Source: Polytrichum commune
Taxonomy: Eukaryota; Streptophyta; Polytrichopsida; Polytrichales; Polytrichaceae
DNA length: 64,000 nucleotides
NCBI GenBank assembly: GCA_950295325.1
Contig: OX485806.1
Location: forward strand, 49,283,169 to 49,347,168
Reading direction: 5' to 3'
Below the pieces are notes generated by a model. It worked only from the letters and a program-made list of their open reading frames with translations, made no database searches and was not told the DNA's origin. Positions 35,901 to 46,470 of this stretch are shown here, in pieces (positions within the stretch are counted from its first letter, which is position 1; each line of letters starts with the position of its first letter). The translations under genes and the position numbers were made by a program.

Positions 35901-37018
35901 GACGAGCATGGTACGAATGCATTAACGTGTTCTTCGTGAACAAAGGCTTTACGAGGAGCCATGCGGACCACTCGTTGTACGTGTTACAAACTTGCAACTA
36001 CATTGTGATTGTCATCATATATGTGGACGACCTCGTGATTTTGTCGGACGACGTGGACATGATCAACGAGTTGAAGGCTAGCCTCGAGCGCGAATTCGAG
36101 ATGAGCGACCTCGGCGAGTTGCATTTCTTCCTCGGCGTTCATTTCGAGAGGGATAGGAGGTCGCGCACCATCACCATGCATCAACGAAGCTACATCGAAA
36201 CCATTTTGGAGCGATTCGGCATGAGTGATTGCAAGCCCATCGCAACCCCGCTCGACACCAAGACATCGTTGCCGAAGCTTTCGGATGAGGAGCACGAAGA
36301 GCATTTGCATGAAATGAAGGACGTTCCATACCAAGAGGCGGTGGGGTCGTTGATGTACGCCATGGTGGCCACAAGACCGGACCTCGCATTTGCGGTAAGC
36401 GTGGTAAGCCGCTATATGTCGAAACCGGGTCCGATGCATTGGATGGCGATCAAACGGATCATGCGCTACTTGAAGGGCACCTTAGATATGAAGTTGCGCA
36501 TCGGAGGCAATCATATTAACGTCAAAGGGTATTCGGATGCGGATTGGGCCGGCGATGTGGAAAACCGTAGGTCCACGTCTGGGTACGTATTCTTTGTTGG
36601 AGAGGGAGCCGTTTCGTGGAATAGCAAACGGCAACAAACGGTGGCACAATCAACAATGGAGGCGGAGTACATGGCCATGAACCGATGCACGAGGGAGGCC
36701 ATTTGGCTAAGGCAATTAATGGAGGATGTAGGTTGTGTACAAGAGGAGGCCACGACCATCATGTGCGACAACCAAGGTTCTATGGCATTAGCTAAGAACC
36801 CAACCAACCATGATAGGTCAAAGCATATAGATGTGCAACACCATTTCATTAGAGAAAAGATTGAAAACAAAATTGTAGAGTTAGAATATTGTCCTACGCA
36901 ATATATGGTAGCGGACATTCTAACAAAGGCTTTAGCGAGAGATAGGCATGAGGGGTTAAGTGAAATAATGGGGTTGGAGTACAATGGCACCTCGCAAAGT
37001 GGGAGTATTGGAAGATAG
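32954..37018 (+). CDS. Copia gag-pol polyprotein
   Basis: A single frame of 1,354 residues from ATG 32954 (context AAAATGGCT; no upstream ATG in frame). Gag occupies about residues 1-225, then a CCHC zinc knuckle (226-239). The aspartic protease has active site DSG at Asp275. A GAG-pre-integrase HKRLGHLN region lies near 411. The integrase core has Asp479, Asp542 and Glu578 (DD35E). The RT has YVDD at 1023-1026. RNase H has YSDADWAG near 1194 and MEAEYMAM near 1236. This is the Ty1/copia order, integrase before RT. No stop or frameshift occurs, so gag and pol are made as one protein. The frame passes through the polypurine tract and ends 13 bp inside the 3' LTR. It provides all enzymes for reverse transcription and integration. 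Confidence 0.97.
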   Translation: MASSEGDGHITLDKFGGDNFNLYKFKLEMVMSTKDLWEIVEGSELPPPSTASDEVKKAYERRCKKAFAIIATSLVDKELAHIKGCKGPAEAWKTLCNIHETKSLSNILFIRRKFFTIKMDEGADILDHINKVKSLADQLTCLEVPMKDEDMVMTLLDSLPPSFDHLITALETRPMKELTLDFITARLMHEVSKRKEKEPQGDDAAMLSRQPRTFDNNERRGDGPRCYNCGKLGHLARNCRLKRKVNANVARSSDDFAFVVRDGASKTSTTRWIVDSGASNHMTPHKQFFDTYESISGRKVFMGDNGIVEVLGKGSILVETRVKGRARSIRMHDVLHVPDLHSNLLSVSKLISRGLKVHFNSLGCVVRASNGEMLAVASLESNLYQLDTKVMHEAETSSLAHSEANSHPLELWHKRLGHLNANSVKSLQTMVSGMDVQAVPNDVHSFACEGCVQGKQARRPFPTEGGTCATKILELVHSDVCGPMKTPSIGGARYFLTFIDNFSRKIWVYVLKSKSEVLARFKEWKTLVERQSEHVVKVLRTDNGGEYISKAFDDFLSKHGIARQNSSPYTPQQNGVAERANRTIVEMARSMIHAQRLGHEFWAEAVCNVVYVRNRCPTKAVEGKTPEEAWSGRMPHVFHMRVFSCVAYAKVPDQRRTKLDAKGVKCLFLGYCEGTKAYRLICLETKKIIKSPDVVFFEDKTHLEDCPSGSIDKTPAVKVDISAKSDVDESEANGDDPLEDLDIEEEEEDAEANIPATKSTRSAEASKLDNGKKPATKAPPPPQHSNETMGHSRYPDRARKPLGEWWKNHIPPPQDKEHANMATIGEPRNVREAIQSSDTSEWELAMQEEFESLIANGTWELTPLLKGRKAVKCKWVFKTKKDARGVVVRFKARLVAKGCSQVEGIDFSETFAPVAKFNTIRVILALAAAMGLEIHQMDVKTAFLNGELDVVIYMEQPEGFVQKGREHLVCKLRKTLYGLKQSGRAWYECINVFFVNKGFTRSHADHSLYVLQTCNYIVIVIIYVDDLVILSDDVDMINELKASLEREFEMSDLGELHFFLGVHFERDRRSRTITMHQRSYIETILERFGMSDCKPIATPLDTKTSLPKLSDEEHEEHLHEMKDVPYQEAVGSLMYAMVATRPDLAFAVSVVSRYMSKPGPMHWMAIKRIMRYLKGTLDMKLRIGGNHINVKGYSDADWAGDVENRRSTSGYVFFVGEGAVSWNSKRQQTVAQSTMEAEYMAMNRCTREAIWLRQLMEDVGCVQEEATTIMCDNQGSMALAKNPTNHDRSKHIDVQHHFIREKIENKIVELEYCPTQYMVADILTKALARDRHEGLSEIMGLEYNGTSQSGSIGR
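36996..37005 (+). other. Copia polypurine tract
   Basis: AAAGTGGGAG abuts the 3' LTR and is translated as part of the polyprotein. The same tract and junction are conserved in the relic at 7068-7083. Confidence 0.85.
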
Positions 37019-37197
37019 TGTTAGGTTGCATCGGTGACATTGTCCCATATGGGTTGTCTACGCTGGTCCTAACCCATACATATAAATAAAGGCATAAGGG
37101 GAGGAGCTAATCACTCTCTCCATTGTATGCAATCCTTGTGTGTTGTGTTCTACCTTTCTACGCTGATGTCTTTGCTTTCTCCTCTCATTTCCCAATA
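37006..37197 (+). repeat. Copia 3' LTR
   Basis: Identical to 31470-31661. It is followed directly by the second GTCCT target copy. Confidence 0.97.
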
Positions 37198-37202
37198 GTC
37201 CT

Positions 37203-38384
37203 AACTTTGATACAAACTTAGATGACATCAAGTTATGGGTTGAACCTGAATCAATCAACATAGAAGTTGATTGATTACCAATGAACTCTTGAACCCGTAA
37301 TATTGAAGGTTCACTCGCTACTCGCTTCTCATAGATTGGAGCCAAAACACGAATTATTTCTTTATTCTTTGACACTATTGGTGTTTTTACTTCCACTACC
37401 AATGTTGCAGACTGTTTTGGCTATTTTCCCGTTGGTTGCAAACAATCCTTAGCCAAATGTCCTGGCTCATAACAGTTGTAGCACAACCCTTTCTTTCAGT
37501 GCTCATCTTGGTCTTTGTAGTTGAGTTTGTTGCTCTATTGGACGTGGAAGCTTTTGGGACTTCTTCCAATTCCCATGTTTTTTCCACTACTATAATCCTT
37601 ACGAGAGACATCAAACAAAAATTTCTTCTCTCTGGTTAGTTCAACACTCTTAGCCTCGAATGTTAAAGCCATACTATACACTTTTCCGAGCGTATAAGGC
37701 TTCAAAGCTTTAACATCATGTTTGATTAAACTTTGAAGTCCCGTAACAAAGAAGATTTGTTTGTCTTTGTTAGATAAGTCTAGAAAGTATTCAACTAACT
37801 CGTCAAACCTATCTTTGTACTATCGAACTGACAATGTTCCCTGTCTCAAATCTTTCAACCGCTCTTTCATATTTTGGATATGATCACGTGGTAAAAATTA
37901 TTCTAAAAACAATTTCTTAAAGTTAGACCATGTCTCCACAAGACCCTTGTTGGCCTCCTCTTTATAAGCCTTAACATGAGTCCACCAAAGATGGGCTCTT
38001 TCTCTCAACAAAAAAAAAACTCCTTTATTTTATCTTTCTTTGAAAACTCTCCCTTGAACTAGTTTTTTACTATTCTTAAAAAAATAGAATTGCCTCATGT
38101 TAGATATTAACTCCACCAAAGAAAATTGGTGGTTGCACTCTCTTACGGATGTTGTGCAAGAGATTATTTTTACCTATATATATATTTATATATTTATTTA
38201 TTCTCTTCATGTCCTTCCATTTCTTGTTTTGATGAAGAGGAAGAAGGAGGAGATCTAGTTCCCCCCCCCCCCGATTATATGACTGTTTCTCCATAGCCAT
38301 AACGACAGCTTGGGATATTGCATCAAGAATTGGTTTACACAATGGCTCAGGGTTGGGATCCCTGCCACTTACAAATGAAACCAT
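37203..38384 (-). pseudogene. Gypsy-1 gag and protease N-terminus
   Basis: From ATG 38384 (MVSFVSGRDPNPEP) downwards in shifting frames. Gag sequence is followed by a CCHC knuckle (CYNCYEPGHLAKDC, near 37490). The protease then has active site DSGSTHNL in the frame at 37402-37203. The copia insertion interrupts the protease a few residues later. A C12 run at 38261-38272 lies within gag. Stops and frameshifts show it is dead. Confidence 0.85.
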
Positions 38385-38460
38385 AATGCTCCGAAAAAAA
38401 AATCACAACATTGTAAGAAAAATACGAGCACAACTTAACACAATCCAATTCAACAAAACG

Positions 38461-38474
38461 ACGTTCTGATACCA
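38461..38474 (-). other. Gypsy-1 primer-binding site (initiator tRNA-Met 3' end)
   Basis: Minus-strand TGGTATCAGAACGT starts 4 nt after the LTR end. Its first 10 nt match the complement of the tRNA-Met 3' end, the usual plant primer. It contrasts with the internal site used by the nested copia element. Confidence 0.8.
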
Positions 38475-38478
38475 AATT

Positions 38479-38826
38479 TGTAAAGTACCTCGTTAAATTG
38501 TTTATAGACAATACAAAAACATTTCTTGACAAGCGGCTCACCTCCCAACCTGGAGACACACACAAAACATAACATGTGTTCTCCTTCCCCCGAGCCCTAT
38601 CTATACATAGTATCCATAAGATACTTTTAGAAGACTGAAGTCTTTCTATACATAGACTAAAGTCTTCTTATCTATATGTGTATATCACTTTCACTTTGCT
38701 TTACATAGTATAGTCATCCAACTGCTCGTCCCTTGATTTCCCATTGATTCACGCTTCTTAGTCTTGGACATTCATTTTTGTGATTTATTTCCATCCTCAA
38801 CAATAAAATTCCAAATTAGTCCATCA
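38479..38826 (-). repeat. Gypsy-1 5' LTR
   Basis: 348 bp with ends TGATGGAC...TTTACA on the minus strand. Its outer 90 bp match the 3' LTR fragment at 24043-24142. The end is set by the primer site at 38461-38474. Confidence 0.8.
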
Positions 38827-39861
38827 TAGATGCTTTGGCGGCCTTTGGATGCTTTATTTTGAGCTTTAATATTCTCATGGTCACGACTTTTGGCTTGTGT
38901 GTGAAGTGATCCTAAGCAACACCAAACCAACATAATTTTTGTGGTAGAGGTCTCTCATGGTCATTTTTTAAACAGGGTAGTTGAACTTGCCAGGTTGTTC
39001 AAACACACAAATCTATTTATATACAACCAAAGACGTAGTGGTGGTGGTAGTGGCCGTTGCCTTGTTGTTCCCCACCATCCTTACATAAATAAAACAAATT
39101 AGGTTCCAGGAAAAGGGCCACATGGTGAACAATCCCCCCAAAATAAACATGTGACAAATAAAAGAGAAACAAATGTGGAAAGGTGGAGGGACTATAGGTG
39201 CAAAGGTGGGTATGATGGGGAAATCCCGAAGGAGGTGGTGGTGGTGGGGGCATGTCCCATATAGTTATTGATTGCAAAACAAGGGAGGATGAAAGGAAGA
39301 AAAAAGGGTGAAACGAGGGGAGAGGAAAAAAAGAAATGAGAGGGATGAGCAAGAAGGAAAAAGGCGGACACTTGCAATCCAAAGGATGAGGAAAAAATAT
39401 GATTAACAAAAAAATGGGAGAAAAAAAAAAAAACCATGTTGTTGAATGCTTAAAAGTTACAAGGTCCATTTATGGGCCCCAAGGTGTCATACAAAAGGGT
39501 TTAAGATGTTTTCTTGTTATTTTGAGCCAAAAGTGTCAAAGGTGACCCTATCTGAAATCCGACCATTTATCATATGCGTTTTTACATGCACCATGCCAAT
39601 TGGAGCATGCATATATGAAAATTGAAGTACTTTGAGATTTGAGCTCAATAAATGACCCACAAATTCCACTAATTCGAAGACTTTATGGTAAACCAACTTT
39701 TGCATAATTTCTTTCTTTATGTGTTTACATCCCACTAAACAAAACATCTGCACAAACCACATTTTACAAAATAACCCATGCTTGCCATTGTAAAGGTTTG
39801 GGTTGTCACTTCTCTCCATATGTATATGATTTCTTTGGTTTGTCTATACATTCACAAACTA
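38827..39861. other. No gene; low-complexity purine-rich stretch
   Basis: The 150-codon minus-strand frame at 39017-39469 is a translation of AG-rich simple sequence (Phe, Pro, Ser runs) and is not a credible gene. Nothing else is recognised. Confidence 0.45.
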
Positions 39862-40071
39862 CACCAAATTGCTTTATTAACGTGAGTTACTATTTGGAGT
39901 TATGTGTTGCTATAACTTTTTAATAAATGTATGATTTTTTTACTCAAGTTACATAATAGTTAGTATGCATATTAAAAAACATGACATAACTTGGTGAAAA
40001 AAAATGTTGGTAACAATTTATAGCAACACGTAACTCCAAATAGTAACCCACATTAATAGGATAATTTAGTG
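39862..40071. mobile_element. MITE of about 210 bp with 53-bp terminal inverted repeats
   Basis: Left arm 39862-39914 and right arm 40019-40071 are inverted copies with few mismatches, sharing GTTACTATTTGGAGTTA and GTGTTGCTATA. The ends read CACCAAATT and (reverse strand) CACTAAATT. The middle is AT-rich with no coding capacity. No convincing target duplication was found, so the superfamily is open. Confidence 0.8.
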
Positions 40072-42689
40072 TTTATCCCAGTGGCAACTAATGTGTAAAA
40101 AAATAGTGAAAGCTCATAGGGTACATAGGTCATTTTGGTGCGCCTATATCAATTTGTTTTTCTTCTCCTTGAGTTGTGTGATTGTGAGAATGGAAAAAAA
40201 ACATTTTTCTATGACATTCTTCAACTTGACAATAATACCTCCACTATTTTTTTAAAGGATTCCAATCAATAGATGAACTTTTGTCATGCCTGATCTGGTT
40301 ATTCTCCTTTTTATTTTCATTGAATATCCAAATAGAAACATTTCATTAGTATTGAACATCTAACAACTAGTGGCATTTGGGACATTAGTTGCTTGACTTT
40401 CTAAATATGAAGGCAGTTGAGAACAAAGTGGAGGTTACTACATATAGGGATGCTTAGGTTGAACTCATGTTGCACATTCTCATAAACAATAAAAGGATTT
40501 GTGCCCACTTCTCCTATTGTATTTAGTAGGCAATTAGGAAAAGATAATTATAAATCCCAAAATTGAGGTTGTAGCTTGGGGGATCACTGGCTGAAAAATA
40601 ACAACCTATGTAAGTTAAACTATAGGGTCTAGTTTATTCATATTGTGAGAAAATTGTACAAACATTAAGTCTACCATAGCCTATAATAATTGCCAAAATT
40701 GTGTTTATATGTAATATAGCATAGCCAAAAAAATCCCCATTTTATGTTCTAGTGGAAAACATTAGTATGATGGGAATTTGGGGGAATTTAAAATATAAAT
40801 AAAGGGTGATTTTATTCACAACATCTCTTAAAAAAATGGAGAAAAATACGAAATTTTTTGTTCCACTATTGGATGAAGGCATATTGGACAAATGATCCAA
40901 GTCAATTTTAGGGTTTTTTTCCTTGTGTGGCAACTTGTTCAATATTTTTTTAAATGTTAGGCTTGATGCAATATGTGTAGATGTGGAGGTATCGCTCATT
41001 GAATGTTTTTGTATGCACCTTTGCTTGATTTTGATTTTACATTAAATCACTTGTGATTTTGTTTCAAGCTGTAAGTGATGATTAGGGTTTCTATGTGGTG
41101 TGGCCATTCCTTTCTAAGGATTTGCAACCACAAAATTGCATGCAATATGAAATCAGAGGTTGCGCGTGCAATATCACAAAGTTTTACTCAATTTTCTTGT
41201 CTTTCCATTTTACATGAAGGCACTTTGATTATTGGCGATCAAAACCTTAAGGTCGTTCTTGATTAAGCAAATTTAGATGCTTTGTGCTTACATGGGTTTA
41301 ATGTTTTCTGAATCACACACAATGGCCTATAAAATCTTGATTTAAAATTTGAGTGCAAAGGGAGTTGTGCCCATAAGGATTACTCCGATGACTGATAAGG
41401 AGGGAAAAAACTATGTGGATCTTAGAGCTACCTAGAGCAATTCCAAGTGGTCCTCTGATCTTTTCAATTTTGGGACCTTGAGAAAGGATGTAGGATTGGA
41501 GTGAAGTTCGAGGGATTGAATATGGTTTTTACCAACATGTACCTCATTCTTGAATTGAAAAAAAAGAAATCTATCTAAACGCTCTTGTGTTGGGGACGAT
41601 GAACACATATTTGATGCAAACATGAAATGCCGCATGCGGAGTCAAATCACGGATTCGGGGCTGATGATGCCATTAAGTTGCAAGCCAATCTTATGAATCT
41701 AGGGTCCAAGTCAAAAGTAAGTGGTTTGGAAAACAACTGAGTACTCCTAAAATTGGTGTTGATCCCCCCAGAAACTATGGATCTCTATAAGAAAGGAACT
41801 TGAGGTGCTCTCCTTGGAGGATTATAAATGGAGACTGAAGTTGTGGGATCAAGATGGTAAATATGTGGTTATTCTACATTGCTCATAATCTTTTAAAGAT
41901 TTTGGAGGTAAGATTGGAGTACATTCAAAGAACATGGTCACAAATTTGTTCTCAAATTTCTTAATGAATTACATTGTGAGTTTCCAACACATCCACAATT
42001 GGTATCAATGGAGAGGTGTGGATTGGTGTCATTACCATTAATTAGGGACAAGGGGGAAGGTTGTGATATTGATGGTAGGAGATTACAAGTAGTTGGTTCC
42101 TGAGGGAATCACAATTATAGAGATAGTGAATGAAGTTGTTGCTAACAATTGGCAACTATTTCTACTTGTTGTTGATGAAGATCCTTAAGATGTTTGATGT
42201 TTTTGGTTCAAACTGAAGTGCACATATTGTACTGATTATTTTTAACTACATCCGCAAAAAAAACTTAATGGCAAATTTGAACAACCACATGAGAGGGACC
42301 AAATATGAGAAGGTCGTCCAAGAGGCTGACAAGAGGGAAGGCTCCATTGCAACGCTTGCAACTAGTAGAAAGGGGAGACCCAACCATTTTACAAGAGCTA
42401 GCGAATTATCTAACAAGAAAGACTTACATTTTTGGTTTTGACACACAACATACAACAATGAGGCATATGATTTTCAGTGCATGGACATGTCTAATTTTTT
42501 TCCTTTTAGGTGTTGGGGGTTTAGAGGCCAAACTACTTAATATCCATGTGAGTCATATGTTGTAGAGTCTATCCTAAATAATCATTATTCAAGTCAAACA
42601 TGGTTTGCCAAAACATGATTACAAGCTAATGTCGTTATTGATGGAAATTACGTAAAAATAAATCGTATTTTCAAACACTGTAATTTTTT
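40072..42689. other. AT-rich stretch without a recognised gene
   Basis: Frames of 60-86 codons occur on both strands. The part from about 41000 to 42560 is less AT-rich and may contain decayed coding sequence, but no family was recognised. The last 100 bases before 42790 belong to the repeat described at 42690. Confidence 0.4.
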
Positions 42690-42794
42690 TGTGTAAGTCT
42701 TATATGTGAGCTATGGGCAGATTTGACTTGTACCAACTGTGTCATAATTTCTTTAGAACTAGATTTTTGAATAAGAGTTGTTAGAGAGGATGGC
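42690..42794 (+). repeat. Left part of the repeat into which Gypsy-2 inserted
   Basis: Shares blocks (GAGCTATGGGC, TCATAATTTCTTTAGA, TTTGAATAAGAG) in order with 58215-58335. The matching right part continues at 51706-51840. The two halves plus the paralogue define the insertion site. TGGC at 42791-42794 is repeated at 51706-51709. Confidence 0.65.
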
Positions 42795-43096
42795 TGTCAC
42801 AGTATGCGGCGTCGACGGCCGCACCTTATCCATTGGGTTTCATCCATCTAGATGTGGAGAGGAAGGCTCCTAAGTGAGGAGCCTCCTCCTTGGCTTGGCA
42901 TTCTTGCCAAGTCAAGTTTTGTGAGTGAGTGTGTAGGGAGAACTTGTGTGAGGTGAAGATTGCATATTTTTGCAATAAATCTTGAGTTCTTCTTCCCCTA
43001 GTTACACTCTTGGATTCTCCCGTGGTGGAGTGAGAGATAGCTTGACTCATTGTGTGCATTTGAAGAGAGATTTAGAGCTCTTATGAGTGTTTCACT
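42795..43096 (+). repeat. Gypsy-2 left terminal repeat (block B)
   Basis: About 300 bp matching 51268-51595, for example GCGGCGTCGACGGCCGCACC, GCAATAAATCTTGAGTTCTT and AGAGATAGCTTGACTCATTG. It starts TGTCACAG. It lacks the roughly 100-bp block A that precedes and follows block B at the right end. Confidence 0.85.
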
Positions 43097-43911
43097 CTCT
43101 TCTAATTGGTTGAGAAATTGTGAAGCACGGGATAGCCGACGGATTGCCACTAGGAGTTGTGTGGCATGTGGAATCACCATTCGACCTATGTTGAGGTCGA
43201 ATTGTGTCTATGGACACATGTTCTACATGTTTCCTTAAGCATTGAGTTATGGATTGTAATGGAAGGACAAAGCATGTGCATTTCCTTTTCCTAAGCAACA
43301 GGGGCTCTTATTTTTTACCACCAACTGTAGGCGGGTGCCAGTCGGTCGCGGTGGCTTTCAATTTCTGCTTAAGTGTTGTTTTGGGGAAGAGGATCCAGTG
43401 CTGTTATTGCATTGTTCCTTGTATTTTGTTGTGATACCTTCCCTTGTGGCGGGCTGTTATGTTGGAATATTCTAACACTGCCCTAATTTGTATTGTTTTA
43501 GTTTGTGATAGGGTGTTGTGGGGGTGAGGTCGGAGTAATGACCGTCGAGACCCATGTGTGTGCACAAAGTGGGCGGTGCTTGTTTTTCCTTATGGTGAGG
43601 CTGGATTGATGACCAGTGGACCATAAGTTTGGTGGTGTTTGCAAGTGCAGGTTGCCTTTCACCTATCAACCCTTTACCTTTACACCACATTAGTCTAGGT
43701 TGTTGGTTCCAGTGACCGAACCCATTGCGGGTTTATGGTTACAACTCGGAGCCAACATTATCGTTCTCCGTCTCCGGTATCATCGAAAGGTCGGTCCTCG
43801 GACCTCTTGGACATTAAACCAGTGGTAGCATCCGACGAGGTTTTTTAGCCTATTTCGGCGTGGGGGACTGCCACTCGGTCTCACGTCTTTTGGGTGGGAT
43901 CCTTTGACGAG
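43097..43911 (+). other. Gypsy-2 leader
   Basis: Noncoding stretch between the left repeat and gag. A primer-binding site would be expected near 43097, but none matching a tRNA 3' end was recognised. Two diverged copies of a GGTGAGG(T/C)...GATGACC-like block lie near 43520 and 43590. Confidence 0.5.
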
Positions 43912-45190
43912 ATGGAGGAGGAAACGCAAAGTGGCATCCGTGACCGATTTTCTAGTCGAGCAGGGACCATTTCCCTACAAGATTGGAAAATTCGGTTCAA
44001 GACATGAATGAGGGAGAAGCGTCAACATAATACCAATTTCAATGACTGGTATGCGTTCGAGCTACTGTCCCAACATTTGGAGCACGAGGCTCTTCAGACT
44101 TATGAGCAGTGAACGGATGCTCATTGGATGGAGCTGCGCAAGGTGGAGCAGTACTGGGAGACTCGGGTTGAATTGGTATCCGCATTGAAGGAAGGCGTAA
44201 CTTCCAGTTTGATGGCCATCCTTGAGGTTAAGTCGGAGGTGCCGGAGGGAGTATATGAGATGGATGTGGAGGGAGCTTCTTCTGGTGAACCCAAGGATAA
44301 GGGTTTTGCTCCCGCTGCGGCGAGTACGTTGAGCCCCATTCTTCTACTCTCCCGTTATGCCCAGGCTACCCAAGAGGCTTTAGCCTCTTTGGGGGCTTCG
44401 CCAGTTTTTGAGCCATTGCGGGCATTTGAGCTGCACTACAGGAGAAGTACGGAGGTTTCCGTCAGGACCAAATGTAGCGGATACATGATTTTAGACGGGT
44501 GAAGGACGATACACATCGTACCATGTATACAACGTTGGCGAGGTTTGCCAGAGAATCTGGAGGTATTTTTGTCTAAGATTGACAAATACCTTTTTGACTT
44601 GGCACTGCCCAGGATCATCATGGAGTTTGGTGGTCGGGCCACACTTGCAGAGGCATTCCCCATTGTGGAGCAGTGCGATCCTGCATTGTGCCTGCACAAT
44701 GCCACTGATTTGGTGTCCTTGCTAGTGGATTCTAGCAAATTTCGGAAGGCTCCAGTCGCGACTGCAAGATTGGCAGAGGCAAAGGTGTACAAAACCTTGC
44801 ATTGTTGGTCTTGTGAGCAAGCAGGCCACGCTAAGAAGGATTGTCCTTCGAAGCAAAGGCAAGCCCACACCATAGGTAATCCGAAGCGGAAACTGTTTGT
44901 TCTCGCGAAGAATTTGACTAAGGGGGCGGGTAAACATTTACCCAAGCAGTTGACGTGTTCTCATTGTGGGCGCAACAATCACGCGGTGGAGAACTGCTTC
45001 GCTCTCCATCCAAAAAAACGTCCTTCTTCCGATCGGGAGAAGACGTTGGAGGCAAAGATTGGAGCATTAGAGGAAAGGTTCAAAAGTTTGGCGTCATCCG
45101 GCCAAATCTTGGACTCACCGTCCTCCGCCGATAAGGCTAGTTCTTCCACTCCGGATTATTATATGTTCGGAGCCTCGGGCTCAATCCGTG
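43912..45190 (+). pseudogene. Gypsy-2 gag with two CCHC zinc knuckles
   Basis: The frame opens at ATG 43912. The capsid-like part includes FNDWYAFELLSQHL, VEQYWETRVELVSAL and, after a frameshift near 44480-44545, FLSKIDKYLFDLALP. Two zinc knuckles follow, CWSCEQAGHAKKDC and CSHCGRNNHAVENC, both CX2CX4HX4C, for RNA packaging. TGA stops at 44005 and 44110 interrupt it. A second frame change near 45180 leads into the protease frame. Two knuckles in gag are less common than one in plant gypsy elements. Confidence 0.85.
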
Positions 45191-46470
45191 TCACGAGCCA
45201 CGCCCTCTACCACAGGGGAGTCTGTGAATAGCTTAGGAGCTCGGGGCAATGGTCCCGCATATCAGATTGGCTAGGCCCGTCTGCCATTATCTTTTGGATT
45301 GGCGGATGTTGTCCAATATGTAAGTGGTTGTCTTTCGAGCTTGGAGGCTTTGGATCCGGCGGCTGGTGTGGTGCACACCCCTTTGTTTACAGCAATGGAG
45401 TAGTCGTCATTCGACATCCAACCCGCTAAGGTTTTTCACCTAGTAGGTAGGATTTTGGAAGGAAAGACAACCATGTCTTCTTTCACTGTGGCTCAAGCCA
45501 CCGCTGACCTTCATACCACGGAGGTACTGGAAGAAGCGGCTAGACGACGAGCGAGGCTTGCAGTAGAGGCCATTGCGTCTTTCGACGCACACGTCTCGGA
45601 TGGCCGAGAGGCCACCACATCTTATGATTCACCAGCCTCCGCGAGCGCAGCTTATCTATCATATGTCACTAGTTGACCTGCTCGCGAGCGTCGAGGCATC
45701 CAACCTGGCGTTGTACGTATGGTGAATGATTCTGGCATTTTGGTGGTCAGTCGGACTGGGGGCAACCCTATTCGAGTTGCTCCCCAATGTGTGATGATGG
45801 ATTCGGGAGCACAACCTGTTATGATCGGCAAGAGGCTTGCCCAGGAATTGGGGTTGGCGGCCGAAGATTTGGCTCCCTGTCCATTCATCATTGTCACGTC
45901 CATTGGTCATGTGGAGCGGGCCACAGGTTATACGCGGGAGCCATTACAATTTAGCTTCCGAGTGAAGCCTGGAGATCCACCCGCACCTCATGTTCTTAGG
46001 TGTGCAGTAACTGATGCGACCAACTATGTTATTTTAGTTGGTCAGCAAGCACTTTACCCTCTCGGTTTTGGTTTAGACAACTAGACTGAGGAGGCTTGGA
46101 TCCGACCAGGTTGGTCGGCTGGAGACGGCTGTAGGGAACTTATTCCTGTGGCATTTGCAGCGGCTGCCACCATTGCGCCATTATCCATGGTCTGTGGATG
46201 CAGTGCTATTGTGGATACATTGCCTTATGGATCCGCATTATTGGAGGAGTCATTGGCATTCATGGGGAGTGTTGAAGACCCACGAGAGATGGCACCTAGG
46301 AATGCCTTGATACGCCACCCCAAGGACCTTTTACCACCGTGGCGTGATTCCGCCGGCTTATTTCGAAGGTGTGAGGACATTGTCTTCTCTCTCGGTTCTA
46401 CTACACCATTTATACCAGATATTCCATCCACGTTGGCACGTCCTATTTTATGGCACCCTCCAGACACTGG
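45191..46470 (+). pseudogene. Gypsy-2 aspartic protease and linker
   Basis: One frame from about 45190 to 46470 with stops at 45272 (TAG), 45401 (TAG), 45674 (TGA) and 46082 (TAG). The Asp-containing MMDSGAQPVMIGKRLAQELG block (Asp codon 45800-45802) is the protease active site. A LVGQQALYPLGF block closes the domain. The linker that follows (AMFGSVEDPRE-like text, RHPKDLLPPWRD) leads in the same frame straight into the methyltransferase. The enzyme is thus part of the polyprotein and not a separate insertion. Confidence 0.85.

Larger units (their letters stand above)
31470..37197 (+). mobile_element. Intact, young Ty1/copia retrotransposon inserted in Gypsy-1
   Basis: 5,728 bp, flanked by GTCCT at 31465-31469 and 37198-37202. 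The two 192-bp LTRs (31470-31661 and 37006-37197) are identical base for base, and the single gag-pol frame is open from end to end. It therefore inserted recently and looks autonomous. Order: LTR, half-tRNA primer site, 1.3-kb leader with a 120-bp tandem array, gag-protease-integrase-RT-RNase H (the copia order), polypurine tract, LTR. The relics at 4815-7110 belong to related copies. Confidence 0.97.
24043..38826 (-). mobile_element. Gypsy-1: old minus-strand Ty3/gypsy chromovirus, interrupted by two nested insertions
   Basis: Reading from 38826 down: 5' LTR, primer site, gag with a zinc knuckle, protease, RT, RNase H, integrase, chromodomain, polypurine tract and a 3' LTR fragment. The order and chromodomain place it among the plant chromoviruses. 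The 5' LTR (38738-38826) and 3' LTR (24043-24142) share about 100 bp of recognisable but diverged sequence, so the element is old. Frameshifts and stops are frequent. A copia element sits in the protease region (31470-37197) and an unclassified element in RT (26713-30797). Taking out both inserts and one copy of each target duplication leaves about 5 kb, normal for a chromovirus. Confidence 0.9.

Noticed and set aside
32903-36990. Many long minus-strand and alternative frames across the copia polyprotein (up to 280 codons)
   Set aside because: They mirror the codon pattern of the intact copia frame and have no domains of their own.
39017-39469. 150-codon minus-strand frame with hydrophobic runs
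   Set aside because: Translation of purine-rich simple sequence; Phe/Pro/Ser runs mimic membrane segments.
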